Positions 51,555 through 60,493 of a stretch of 64,000 nucleotides of DNA are shown here, piece after piece. The notes under the pieces are model-generated. The model was not told the origin of the DNA and did no database searches. It worked only from the letters and a program-made list of their open reading frames with translations. The DNA is from Streptomyces sp. NBC_01317 (GTDB lineage: Bacteria; Actinomycetota; Actinomycetes; Streptomycetales; Streptomycetaceae): NCBI RefSeq assembly GCF_035961655.1, contig NZ_CP108393.1:7711501-7775500 (forward strand), read 5' to 3'. The position numbers and the translations under genes are program-made. The stretch's first letter is position 1. The number at the start of each line of letters is the position of its first letter.

Positions 51555-54107
51555 ATGGGACATGGCAGACGCGGCAGGCTGCGGATCTATCTCGGTGCGG
51601 CGCCCGGGGTCGGCAAGACGTACGCGATGCTCTCCGAGGCCCACCGCAGGGTCGAGCGCGGTACGGACTGTGTGGTGGCCCTGGTCGAGCACCACGGCCG
51701 GCCGCGTACGGAAGTCATGCTGCACGGCCTGGAGGAGATCCGGCGCCGGGAGCTGGAGTACCGGGGCACGCTGTTCACCGAGATGGACGTCGACGCCGTC
51801 CTGGAGCGCGATCCGGCCGTCGCGCTGGTCGACGAGATGGCCCACTCCAACGTCCCCGGCTCCCGCAACGCCAAGCGCTGGCAGGACATCGAGCAACTGC
51901 TCGACGCGGGGATCGACGTGGTGTCCACCGTCAACATCCAGCATCTGGAGTCGCTGGGGGACGTGGTCGAGTCGATAACGGGGGTACGGCAGCGGGAGAC
52001 CGTGCCGGACGAGGTGGTGCGGCGGGCGGACCAGATCGAGCTGGTCGACATGTCCCCGCAGGCGCTGCGGCGCCGCATGGCCCACGGCAACATCTACCAG
52101 CCGGACAAACTCGACGCGGCCCTGTCGAACTACTTCCGGCCCGGGAATCTGACCGCGCTGCGTGAGCTGGCGCTGCTCTGGGTGGCGGACCGGGTGGACG
52201 AATACCTCCAGGTGTACCGGGGCGAGCACAACATCCGCTCGACCTGGCAGGCGCGTGAGCGGATCGTCGTGGGGATCACGGGCGGGCCCGAGGGCCGTAC
52301 GCTCATCCGGCGCGCGGCCCGCCTCGCCGAGAAGGGTGCGGGCGGCGAGGTGCTCGCGGTGTACATCGCGCGCAGCGACGGGCTGACCTCCGCCTCCCCG
52401 AAGGAGCTGACCGTCCAGCGCACGCTGGCCGAGGATCTCGGCGGCACGTTCCACCACGTCGTCGGGGACGACGTGCCGCACGCGCTGCTCGACTTCGCGC
52501 GCGGGGTCAACGCCACGCAGATCGTGCTGGGCTCCAGCCGCCGCAAGACCTGGCAATACGTGTTCGGTCCCGGCGTCGGCACGACCGTCGCCCGGGAGTC
52601 GGGCCCCGACCTCGACGTCCACATCGTCACGCACGGTGAGGTCGCGAAGGGGCGCGGTCTGCCGGCCGCCAGGGGGGCGCGCCTGGGCCGCTCCAGGATC
52701 ATCTGGGGCTGGCTCGCGGGGGTGGCGGGCCCCGCCCTGCTCACCCTGCTGCTCAACCAGGTGGCGCCGGAGGTGGGCCTCGCCAACGACATGCTGCTGT
52801 TCCTGGCCCTGACGGTGGCCGCGGCCCTGCTCGGCGGGCTGGTCCCGGCCCTGGCGTCGGCCGCCTTCGGCTCGCTGCTGCTCAACTACTACTTCACGCC
52901 ACCGCTGCACCAGCTGACCGTCGCCAACCCGAAGAACATCGTCGCCATCGTGATCTTCGTGGCGGTCGCGGTGTCGGTGGCGTCGGTGGTGGACCTGGCG
53001 GCCCGCCGTACGCATCAGGCCGCGCGTTTGCGGGCGGAGTCGGAGATCCTGTCGTTCCTGGCGGGCAGTGTGCTGCGGGGGGAGACGACGCTGGACGCGT
53101 TGCTGGAGCGGGTACGGGAGACCTTCGCCATGGAGTCGGTCGCCCTCCTGGAGCGCGGCGGGGACGTCGAGCCCTGGACCCGCGCGGGCAGTGTGGGTCC
53201 GGCTCCCGTGGACCGCCCGGAGGACGCGGACGTGGACATGCCGGTGGGGGATCACATGGCGCTGGCGCTGTCGGGGCGGGTGCTGCCGGCGGAGGACCGC
53301 CGGGTCCTGGCGGCCTTCGCGGCGCAGGCGGCGGTGGTGCTGGACCGGCAGCGGCTGGTGGGGGAGGCGGAGCACGCGCGTGCCTTGGCGGAGGGCAACC
53401 GGATCCGTACGGCGTTGCTCGCGGCGGTCAGCCACGACCTGCGGACCCCGCTGGCCGGGATCAAGGCGTCGGTCACCTCCCTGCGCTCCGACGACGTGGA
53501 GTGGTCGGAGGAAGACCGGGCGGAACTGCTGGAAGGCATCGAGGACGGCGCCGACCGCCTCGACAACCTGGTGGGGAACCTGCTGGACATGTCGCGGCTC
53601 CAGACGGGAACCGTCACCCCCCTGATCCGCGAGATAGACCTCGACGAGGTCGTCCCGATGGCGCTGGGCGGTGTCCCCGACGGCAGCGTCGTCCTGGACG
53701 TCCCGGAGGACCTGCCGATGGTGGCCGTCGATCCTGGCCTCCTGGAGCGCGCGGTCGCCAACATCGTGGAGAACGCCGTGAAGTACAGCCCCGAGGGTGT
53801 ACGGGTGCTGGTCACGGCGGGGACCATCGCCGGCCGGGTGGAGCTGCGGGTGGTGGACCGGGGTCCGGGAGTCCCCGACGACGCCAAGGACCGCATCTTC
53901 GAACCCTTCCAGCGCCATGGCGACGCCCCGCGCGGCGCCGGGGTCGGCCTCGGCCTGGCGGTCGCCCGCGGCTTCACGGAGTCGATGGGCGGCACCCTCA
54001 CCGCCGAGGACACCCCCGGCGGCGGCATGACGATGGTCCTCACCCTGCGCCCGGCGGCGAACCACAGTCCCGCGCTCCCTGACCTCCCGGCGACCGCCGT
54101 GTCGTGA
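51555..54107 (+). CDS. kdpD: KdpD-type sensor histidine kinase
   Basis: 850 residues. KdpD domain 5-215 with Walker A GAAPGVGKT and VALVDEMAHSNVPGSR; Usp-like domain 235-365; four helices of the DUF4118 sensor 385-490; GAF-like 500-600; HisKA with the phosphorylated His627 in AVSHDLRTP; HATPase with NIVENAVKYS and GVGLGLAVARG. It senses K+ limitation or osmotic stress. No kdpE, kdpF, kdpA, kdpB or kdpC lies within 10 kb on either side, so this copy is unlinked from the operon it would normally control. The N-terminal half is complete. Confidence 0.95.
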   Translation: MGHGRRGRLRIYLGAAPGVGKTYAMLSEAHRRVERGTDCVVALVEHHGRPRTEVMLHGLEEIRRRELEYRGTLFTEMDVDAVLERDPAVALVDEMAHSNVPGSRNAKRWQDIEQLLDAGIDVVSTVNIQHLESLGDVVESITGVRQRETVPDEVVRRADQIELVDMSPQALRRRMAHGNIYQPDKLDAALSNYFRPGNLTALRELALLWVADRVDEYLQVYRGEHNIRSTWQARERIVVGITGGPEGRTLIRRAARLAEKGAGGEVLAVYIARSDGLTSASPKELTVQRTLAEDLGGTFHHVVGDDVPHALLDFARGVNATQIVLGSSRRKTWQYVFGPGVGTTVARESGPDLDVHIVTHGEVAKGRGLPAARGARLGRSRIIWGWLAGVAGPALLTLLLNQVAPEVGLANDMLLFLALTVAAALLGGLVPALASAAFGSLLLNYYFTPPLHQLTVANPKNIVAIVIFVAVAVSVASVVDLAARRTHQAARLRAESEILSFLAGSVLRGETTLDALLERVRETFAMESVALLERGGDVEPWTRAGSVGPAPVDRPEDADVDMPVGDHMALALSGRVLPAEDRRVLAAFAAQAAVVLDRQRLVGEAEHARALAEGNRIRTALLAAVSHDLRTPLAGIKASVTSLRSDDVEWSEEDRAELLEGIEDGADRLDNLVGNLLDMSRLQTGTVTPLIREIDLDEVVPMALGGVPDGSVVLDVPEDLPMVAVDPGLLERAVANIVENAVKYSPEGVRVLVTAGTIAGRVELRVVDRGPGVPDDAKDRIFEPFQRHGDAPRGAGVGLGLAVARGFTESMGGTLTAEDTPGGGMTMVLTLRPAANHSPALPDLPATAVS

Positions 54108-54198
54108 GGACGCCCTCGCGCGGCCGGGTCGGCTCCGGGCGCGGACGGAAAGGTCCCGTGCGGCCGCGCACTCGGCAACGAAACCAGGTGAAGTGCCC

Positions 54199-54504
54199 TT
54201 ACATCTCGGGCAGTTCCACGATCACCAACGTGCCCCGGCTGCCGGGGCGGACCGTGTGCGCGGTTCCCGCCGCCACCATGAACAACTCGCCCGCCCGCAC
54301 CGACACCTCCGTGCCGGCCACCTCCAGTTCCAGCCGGCCGTCGAGGACCAGCAGAGCCTCGTCGGCCGCATGGCTCTCTTCCTCGACCGGCGACCCGTCC
54401 ATGCGCAGCACCTTCACGCAGGCCGCCCCCACCCTGCCCAGCAGGCGAGAGCTCCAGGCCTGTGGCAGACCGGCTGCCGTCTCCGCGAGATCGACCGTGC
54501 TCAC
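54199..54504 (-). CDS. Small cupin-domain protein
   Basis: 101 residues from GTG 54504. Single cupin barrel: motif 1 begins EEESHAADEALLVLDGRLEL (one His only) and motif 2 is ELFMVAAGTAHTVRPG. Metal-binding His and Glu partly present. Cupins of this size are sensors, isomerases or dioxygenase-like; no assignment possible. It converges on kdpD. Confidence 0.8.
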   Translation of the reverse strand: MSTVDLAETAAGLPQAWSSRLLGRVGAACVKVLRMDGSPVEEESHAADEALLVLDGRLELEVAGTEVSVRAGELFMVAAGTAHTVRPGSRGTLVIVELPEM

Positions 54505-54631
54505 GACGCACCCTTCCCCACGGACCCGGTCGGTCGTGCCGAACGGGCCCGTACATCAGAATCAGTGGATGCCGTGAAAGCTACCTGACCAGGAAGAACA
54601 AGTGGTCGACCGGCTGGCAAAGCCCCTCGCC

Positions 54632-56125
54632 TCAATCGCCGGGCGGCTTCGCGGTCCCCACCTTCGCCTTCGCACCCACGGCGGGCTGAGGCGCAGGCCA
54701 GCTGTGGACCGGGGCGCCGGTCGCGCTCAGCTTCAGGTAGTGGCGGGCCGTCGCGGTGTCCGAGCCGAGCACACGATGGGCCCGGCGTTGCCAATGGGCC
54801 CCCGAACGCCCCGCCCGTACACGAGCGTCCACCACCCCCAGCCACCGCTGCACCTCGTCGTCCGCGACCCCGGCGCCCGCCAGCCCCGCGGCGGCCCGCG
54901 GCAGCAGCGCCCCCACCAGGTCACGGGCGGTCACCCGGACAGGCGCCGCCGAGCCGGACGGCCACCACAGGCGGGCCGCCATGCCGTCGCGGGCCGCGGT
55001 GTAGAAGTTCTCCCGCGCGAGCGCGAAGGGGAGTTCGGAGCGGGGTTCGCGTGCGGCGCGGTCGAGGACCAGCCCGGTCAGCAGCGCGGTGTTGGCCACC
55101 ATGTCGGCGGGCGTCGGGCCCGACGGCAGCGCGCGCAGTTCGATCCGCAGGTGCCCGGCCCCGGCCGGGTCGTAGACCAGGCGGTTCCACCACCACAGGG
55201 TGCCCAGATGCAGCCGCAGCTCCTCCAGCGCCGGCAGACCGCCGGGCCGGTCGGGCCGGCCCCAGGGCCCCTCCGAGTTGAACGGCATCAGCGGCGCGTA
55301 CCGGCTCACCGACGCCTCGATCAGTTCCCGTACGTCCCCGCCCAGCCAGTCCTGGCCGAAGCCGGAACGCCGGTCCGCCGGAACGACCCGGCGCCGGTGC
55401 TGGCCGAAGGCCTGCTCGTACCAGGGGATCCGGGTCTCGTCCCACACCCGTCTGCCCATCAGCAGCGGCGAGTTGGCGGCGACGGCGAGGACGGGCGCCG
55501 TCATGAGCTGGGCGGCGTTGTGGACCCGGGTGAACTCCTCGGGCCGTACGGTGAGATGGACCTGCCAGGAACTGGCGGCGCCCTGCGCGCAGATCGTGTC
55601 GGAGCGCATCCGGTACCGCTGCTCCCCGGTGACGCGCAGTCCGCGCCGTTCTCTCCCCAGCGCGTCGTCGAGCAGCGCGTACCGGCGCCTGGCGGACACG
55701 TTGCGCCGCGTCAGGTCGCGGGGGCGTAACGTCGGCAGGATGCCTGCGCAGTACGGCTCGGCTCCGTACCCGGCACCCGCCTCGCGCACCACGTCCAGCA
55801 GGGCCGCGGCCTCGTCGTGGAGTGCGGAGAACGGACGGGAGCGGAGGGGAACAGGGGTGAGGTTGGCCTCCAGGTTGTAGCGGTTGACCTCCAGGACGAG
55901 GCGGGGGTCGGTGGCCGCAGCACGCACCTCCTCGTTCCGGGGGACGGGGACACCGTCCGGCGTCACCAGGAACATCTCCAGCTCGGCGCCGATCGTCCTT
56001 TCCTCGTCCCCGAAGCCGGGCGAGGAGAGGAGCCCGTCGAGGAGACCGAGCGAGGCGCGCAACCGCGCCGCGAACCGCACAGCGTCTTCATCGGTGAAGT
56101 CGCCCTGCGGAAGATCACGTCCCAT
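54632..56125 (-). CDS. GCS2-family carboxylate-amine ligase (glutamate-cysteine ligase-like)
   Basis: 497 residues from ATG 56125 (GGGAGCAGG upstream). ERTIGAELEMFLVTPDGVPV carries the metal-binding Glu pair; also LVLEVNRYNLEANLTPV, ASSWQVHLTVRPEEF, MPFNSEGPWGRPDRPGGLPA, and HLRIELRALPSGPTPADMVA. Members make gamma-glutamyl bonds using ATP. In actinomycetes EgtA, of ergothioneine synthesis, is a related enzyme, but the other egt genes are absent nearby, and mycothiol producers usually lack glutathione, so the physiological substrate is open. Confidence 0.88.
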   Translation of the reverse strand: MGRDLPQGDFTDEDAVRFAARLRASLGLLDGLLSSPGFGDEERTIGAELEMFLVTPDGVPVPRNEEVRAAATDPRLVLEVNRYNLEANLTPVPLRSRPFSALHDEAAALLDVVREAGAGYGAEPYCAGILPTLRPRDLTRRNVSARRRYALLDDALGRERRGLRVTGEQRYRMRSDTICAQGAASSWQVHLTVRPEEFTRVHNAAQLMTAPVLAVAANSPLLMGRRVWDETRIPWYEQAFGQHRRRVVPADRRSGFGQDWLGGDVRELIEASVSRYAPLMPFNSEGPWGRPDRPGGLPALEELRLHLGTLWWWNRLVYDPAGAGHLRIELRALPSGPTPADMVANTALLTGLVLDRAAREPRSELPFALARENFYTAARDGMAARLWWPSGSAAPVRVTARDLVGALLPRAAAGLAGAGVADDEVQRWLGVVDARVRAGRSGAHWQRRAHRVLGSDTATARHYLKLSATGAPVHSWPAPQPAVGAKAKVGTAKPPGD

Positions 56126-56359
56126 GGCCTGCTCCCGGCTGTCGTCGTGGACCGGACACGCGGCTCCCACCGCGACCGGCCGTCGTCTCGGATCATGCAC
56201 CCCCCAAGGCTGGGGGAGGCGGAGCCGCCCGAGCAAGGCGCCATTTTGCCCATCACCCTCAGCCGCGCAGGGAAATTCCCCCGGGCGGCATGTCGCCGCT
56301 GAACTGACCGGTGCGACACCAGACGTCCAGCGTTTTGAGCTGGGGGCGACGGGCCGGGC

Positions 56360-56947
56360 GTGCGCCGAGCAGGTAAGAGGAAGAGAGCTGCGGGTTGTCG
56401 GCAGCGCCAGGCGCATGGCCCCCGGGAAGCCGGCAGTGACGCCGCTCGGCAGGCTGGGCGGACTGCCGAGGCGCGGCTGCGCGGCATCGTCGGGGCCTAC
56501 GTGGAGAGCACGCCGCTGGTGTTGCGTCTCCTGGTGGTCGAGGACCGCTGTGCACCCGGAGTGGCCGGCTGGGATCTGTTTCGTCCGGTGAGGGCCGCCG
56601 ACAGAGTGTCCTGCGCGCTGCGTGTGACGGCCTACTTCAGTTCACCACTGCCGGTGGCCGAAACTCTCGCCGGCATCCTCGGCGCGGGGGAGCGGGCACT
56701 GTCCGGCATCCCCTTCACCCGCGGCACCGTCCGGCAGGACCGACCGGGCGAGTTGTCCCGTGCCGGGCACACCCTGACCTGGGATCAGCCAGGTTTTCCG
56801 GTTCCCTGGCCCGGACAGTCCGCGGATGCCTACCGGTTCGTGTGCGAACCCCCCAGGGCGACCGGCACGGACGATATCCGCTGTCAATACGGGACGGTGT
56901 TCGCGCTGACCCTCCCGCCGGCCGCCTACTTCCGGATGCCCCGATGA
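56360..56947 (+). CDS. Protein of unknown function, start uncertain
   Basis: Up to 195 residues from GTG 56360; GTG 56501 is another possible start (148 residues). The downstream part has streptomycete-type codon bias and soluble alternating structure: VESTPLVLRLLVVEDRCAPG, AETLAGILGAGERALSGIPF, DAYRFVCEPPRATG. No domain recognised. The first 45 residues are Arg-rich and may not be translated. It sits alone in a 1-kb gap between the GCS2 ligase and DUF2267 genes. A hairpin based on CCCCCCAAGGCTGGGGG lies upstream near 56200. Confidence 0.45.
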   Translation: MRRAGKRKRAAGCRQRQAHGPREAGSDAARQAGRTAEARLRGIVGAYVESTPLVLRLLVVEDRCAPGVAGWDLFRPVRAADRVSCALRVTAYFSSPLPVAETLAGILGAGERALSGIPFTRGTVRQDRPGELSRAGHTLTWDQPGFPVPWPGQSADAYRFVCEPPRATGTDDIRCQYGTVFALTLPPAAYFRMPR

Positions 56948-57104
56948 AGCCCCGGCGAGATGTCGCCATGTTCTGACTACGGGGGTGTGGCGGATCAAGT
57001 TGCGGGCAGACGAGTGGCCGGGTGCCCGGAAGCGGGCGTCCGATTCCTTGATCCGCGCCCTCAAGGGCCGTACCGGTCAACGTCAGAAAGGCGAACGGAA
57101 AGCC

Positions 57105-57542
57105 ATGACCCGCCGCGAGTCGACTCAGCGCGCCCCCATGACGACGTACGGACAGCTGCTGGAGAAGGTCCGGTACGACGGTGTCTACCCCACCCGCCGG
57201 CGCGCCGAGGAAGCCCTGCGAGCCGTGCTCCCCGTTCTCGGCCGGCAGCTGACGGATGAGGGCCGCGCCGTTCTCGCCGGCTGCCTTCCGGTCGAGGCCT
57301 CCGAACTGCTCGCCGCCGAGGCGTCCGCGCCCGCCATGGAGCCGCTCACCGACCGGGACTTCGTCGAAGACGTCGCCCACCGGACCGGCTCCGCCTACGC
57401 CGTCGCCTGCTGGGACACCGAGACCGTTCTCACCAACCTCGCCGCCCTCACCGGCCCTGTCCTCCTCCCGCGCCTCCTGGTCCAGCTCCCCGCCAGCTAC
57501 GCCCCGCTGTTCGGACGGACCCCGCACGCCCAGGCCGCCTGA
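57105..57542 (+). CDS. DUF2267 protein
   Basis: 145 residues from ATG 57105; ATG 57138 is a possible shorter start. The family block YGQLLEKVRYDGVYPTRRRA with EEALRAVLPVLGRQLT is followed by a second helical unit (DFVEDVAHRTGSAYAVACWD, TVLTNLAALTGPVLLPRLLV). All-helical, no membrane segment. DUF2267 proteins occur in stress and phage-resistance contexts but have no assigned biochemical function. Confidence 0.82.
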   Translation: MTRRESTQRAPMTTYGQLLEKVRYDGVYPTRRRAEEALRAVLPVLGRQLTDEGRAVLAGCLPVEASELLAAEASAPAMEPLTDRDFVEDVAHRTGSAYAVACWDTETVLTNLAALTGPVLLPRLLVQLPASYAPLFGRTPHAQAA

Positions 57543-57675
57543 GACGACGCGGCGCCGCGGAACCAGCGGTTTCTCAGCGGGAGCTGTCAGGTCTCTCCTA
57601 CTGTGAAGCGATCGAGCAGTGCTCTTCTGGTCCGGCACGCGGTCCGTCGGCATCGTGTGTCCTCAGGGACGGAGA

Positions 57676-58596
57676 ATGATGGGCGCCCTTTTAACGACCT
57701 GGCGGCGACTGCGCGTGAGTGTCACGGCCGCGGTCGCTCTGCCTCTCATCCTGTTGGCGGCGGGGCCGGCTTCGGCCGCTCCGCCCTACGACCCGAGCAT
57801 CGGCCGCACTCCGTACCAGCCCGGCCCCATGCTCGTGAATCCCGGGGCGGGGGGAAACACCGCCAACTCGTACGGCTTCAACCTGGTGAGGGTCGGCGGT
57901 CTCGACAATCCCGCCTACTACGAACTGCGCGACAGCTACACCGTGAAGCTCTACTTCAACTACCGGGGCTCGACCGACTCAGCGACCAAGGCGAAGGAGA
58001 GGCACTGGGTGGAGGGTCTGGACGACGTCATGTCGACCATGGTCCTGGAGACCAACAAATGGGTGGGCGGGCGGCTGCGCTACGAGCCCAACGACGGCGA
58101 TACGTGGCCCGGTTCCCGCCCCTCGGACGAGATCGCCCTCGTCTTCGACACCATTCCCGCGACCGGGATCGCCAGTCCGTCGACCGCTCTGGACAACCGG
58201 GGAGCGATCTACAACGGCGGTCTGATCCGCCTCACCGCCTCGGACACCTGGACCCGTCTGGTCGACGGCAGCGAGGACGGCGACCGGTGGTCCCGCTACG
58301 CGATGGCGATTCCGGTGATGCACGAGATCGGCCACACCCTCGGCCTGGCCCACTACAACACCCCCTTCCGCGACTACAACACCCTGATGTCCTCCGTACG
58401 GGTCGCGGACGACGTCTCCAGCTGGAACGACGTGTGGACCCCGGGTGACAAGGCCGGGCTGATGAACATGGCCGGCTGGCGCGACCGGGCCACCACATGC
58501 GCGAACACCGGCTCGTGCAACCAGATCTGGCAGAAGGGGGACGGCCTCGCCTGGCCTCCGCAGCCCCCGGACCACACGTACGACCGCGTGCGCTGA
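57676..58596 (+). CDS. Secreted metzincin-like zinc protease
   Basis: 306 residues from ATG 57676 (ATG 57679 alternative). Signal peptide to about 35 (LPLILLAAGPASAA). The zinc motif HEIGHTLGLAH (216-226) has the HExxHxxGxxH form and is followed by the Met-turn candidate TLMSSV (Met238). The N-terminal half has a reprolysin/snapalysin-like strand-helix layout (YTVKLYFNYRGST, VEGLDDVMSTMVLETNKWVG). A C-terminal pair of cysteines may form a disulfide (TTCANTGSCNQ). Exported protease; substrate unknown. Confidence 0.88.
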   Translation: MMGALLTTWRRLRVSVTAAVALPLILLAAGPASAAPPYDPSIGRTPYQPGPMLVNPGAGGNTANSYGFNLVRVGGLDNPAYYELRDSYTVKLYFNYRGSTDSATKAKERHWVEGLDDVMSTMVLETNKWVGGRLRYEPNDGDTWPGSRPSDEIALVFDTIPATGIASPSTALDNRGAIYNGGLIRLTASDTWTRLVDGSEDGDRWSRYAMAIPVMHEIGHTLGLAHYNTPFRDYNTLMSSVRVADDVSSWNDVWTPGDKAGLMNMAGWRDRATTCANTGSCNQIWQKGDGLAWPPQPPDHTYDRVR

Positions 58597-58624
58597 ACAG
58601 GCGCCGCAGGCATCCGCGCCGAAC

Positions 58625-58924
58625 CTAGAGGCGCAGGAGCGCCGTTACGGCGACCGCGGCCACCAGGGCCACCGGCAGCGGGGCCCTGCGCCAGAGGAGC
58701 AGGGGGACGACCGCGAGTCCGGCGATCACGGTGAGGTCCAGGGCGTTCCAGCGGGGGCCCAGTACGTCCACGACGATGAAGCCGGCGAGCAGGGCCGGGG
58801 CGGTGAGGGCGATCACCGACCGTGCCCGTGGGGGCAGTACGCGCCCGCCGAAGAGCGCGGGGCCGAAGGCTTTGCAGGTGAAGCTGAGGACGGCGACGGC
58901 GCCGATGGTGAACCAGAGGGTCAT
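58625..58924 (-). CDS. azlD: AzlD-family branched-chain amino acid exporter subunit
   Basis: 99 residues, three to four helices: TIGAVAVLSFTCKAFGPALF at the start and GLAVVPLLLWRRAPLPVALV at the end, the usual AzlD size and pattern. AzlC and AzlD form a two-component exporter. Its start overlaps the azlC stop by ATGA (58921-58924). Confidence 0.9.
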   Translation of the reverse strand: MTLWFTIGAVAVLSFTCKAFGPALFGGRVLPPRARSVIALTAPALLAGFIVVDVLGPRWNALDLTVIAGLAVVPLLLWRRAPLPVALVAAVAVTALLRL

Positions 58925-59745
58925 GGCGCGACCTCTTCGTCGGAGTGGACAGGTCGCGCTGCCTCATCGGTCTGCCCGGTTGCTCCTGCCGCTTCCGTCC
59001 GGTTCCTGTCTTCGGTGTCCTCGGCCTCTTCGGGTCGGGCGAGTCGTGGGGCTGGTGCCCTGAAGAGAGCGACGAGTGCCGCGAGCGCCGCGCCCACCAG
59101 GGCGGGTCCGGCGGGCAGGAAGACGACGAGGCCGGCGGCGAGTACGGCGCCGAGCAGGGCCGGAAGCCGGTTGATCCGTTCCCGGCGGACTTCGTCGAAG
59201 AGGAGCCCGACGAAGAGCGCCGGGGTGAGGACGCCCAGCCCGAGCCGGTGCAGGAGATCGGGGTCGGGGGACACCACTACGCCCAGGGCGGTGCCCGCGA
59301 CCCAGGCGGGCCACTGGACCGCGGTGGCGCCGAAGAGCAGGTGCCGGTCGAACCGTCCGCCGCCGAGATGGGCGGCGGCCCATGACCCGTCGACCACCGC
59401 CTGGCCTTCGAGCGCGCGGCGGAACCGGCCGCCGCGCAGATCGCCGGCGACGGCGATGCCCATGGGGATGAAACGGCTGTTGATCAGTGCCGCGGACGTC
59501 ACGGCGCCGGCGAGGCCGCCGCCCGAGCCCAGGGTCGCCAGCAGGGCGAACTGGGCGGACCCCGAGAACACGATCATCGAGCAGATCACCGGTGCGAGAG
59601 GTCCCCAGCCCTGTGAGGCGCTGATCGCGCCGAAGCTGACGGCGAGGAGGAAGGAAGCGGTCGCCAGCCCGGACCCGGTCCTGAGCCCGGAGAGGAAGCT
59701 CGCACGCGGTGAGACGGCGGCCTTCGCTGATCGGAGACTGTCCAT
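58921..59745 (-). CDS. azlC: AzlC-family branched-chain amino acid exporter subunit
   Basis: 274 residues with about seven helices. SFLLAVSFGAISASQGWGPL and VICSMIVFSGSAQFALLATL then INSRFIPMGIAV are the conserved AzlC blocks. The C-terminal 40 residues are an acidic tail (DTEDRNRTEAAGATGQTDE). Pairs with the downstream azlD. It is divergent from a CGNR-type regulator across a dyad at 59755-59784, which probably controls it. Confidence 0.9.
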   Translation of the reverse strand: MDSLRSAKAAVSPRASFLSGLRTGSGLATASFLLAVSFGAISASQGWGPLAPVICSMIVFSGSAQFALLATLGSGGGLAGAVTSAALINSRFIPMGIAVAGDLRGGRFRRALEGQAVVDGSWAAAHLGGGRFDRHLLFGATAVQWPAWVAGTALGVVVSPDPDLLHRLGLGVLTPALFVGLLFDEVRRERINRLPALLGAVLAAGLVVFLPAGPALVGAALAALVALFRAPAPRLARPEEAEDTEDRNRTEAAGATGQTDEAARPVHSDEEVAP

Positions 59746-59754
59746 GGCACAAGA

Positions 59755-59784
59755 CTAACAGTCAAAAACGCCTATGGTTGTTAG
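59755..59784. promoter_or_regulatory. Inverted repeat between azlC and the CGNR regulator
   Basis: CTAACA (59755-59760) and TGTTAG (59779-59784), inverted with an 18-base AT-rich spacer, in a 61-base divergent region. The arms sit 10 bases from the azlC start and 22 bases from the regulator start. Probable operator for the CGNR protein, which would then control both genes. Confidence 0.65.
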
Positions 59785-59806
59785 AAGGGGAGTAGGGTGA
59801 GGGATC

Positions 59807-60454
59807 ATGAGCAAGCAACCTGTTCTCAGCGCTCCCACCGCCTCGGGAAGCCCTCACGACTCCGGCGCGTCATTCGTGGGCGGCCACCCGGTCCTCGACT
59901 TCGCCAACACCGTTGCCTGGCGCCTGGACCCCGCCCGCATCGCCGACCGTGTCCAGGGCGCGGAGGCGTGGGCGCGCTGGGCCGTCGCCGCCGGACTGCT
60001 CACCGCCGACCGCGCGGAGGCGCTGCTCCGTACCGACAGGGTGGACTCCGTGCCCGGAGAGGCCGCGATCGCGGCGCTCAGGGACCTGCGCGCCACGCTC
60101 TGGCCGGTGTTGGACGCCCTCGTCGACAACGAGGAGCCTCCTGCCGGGGAGTGGGAGGCACTGCGCGGGGTGCTGGTGCTGGCCCGCGAGGACGCCGCCC
60201 TGCTCCCCGCCTTCCCTCTGCGGTGGCAGTCCGGTACGGACCGTCTCGACGGCCTCCGCCACGCGCTGGCGCTGCGGGCGGAGGACCTGCTGAGCGGGGA
60301 CGGCGTGGACCGGGTCCGGCGTTGTGAGGGACCGGGATGCGGGTGGTTCTTCCTCGACCGCTCCCGGAGCGGGACCCGGCGCTGGTGCAGCTCGCAGGAC
60401 TGCGGCAACCGGGACCGCGCGAGACGCCACTACTCCCGCAGCCGGCAGCACTGA
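59807..60454 (+). CDS. CGNR zinc-finger (ABATE) regulator
   Basis: 215 residues. The N-terminal ABATE part starts GGHPVLDFANTVAWRL; the C-terminal zinc finger reads CEGPGCGWFFLDRSRSGTRR then WCSSQDCGNRDRARRH, with the CGNR motif and two CxxxxC pairs. These proteins are thought to sense a small molecule with the N-domain and bind DNA with the zinc finger. Divergent from azlCD. Confidence 0.9.
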   Translation: MSKQPVLSAPTASGSPHDSGASFVGGHPVLDFANTVAWRLDPARIADRVQGAEAWARWAVAAGLLTADRAEALLRTDRVDSVPGEAAIAALRDLRATLWPVLDALVDNEEPPAGEWEALRGVLVLAREDAALLPAFPLRWQSGTDRLDGLRHALALRAEDLLSGDGVDRVRRCEGPGCGWFFLDRSRSGTRRWCSSQDCGNRDRARRHYSRSRQH

Positions 60455-60493
60455 TGACCACGCGGGTGCGGGGGCGACCGTACGGGGGCGCCG

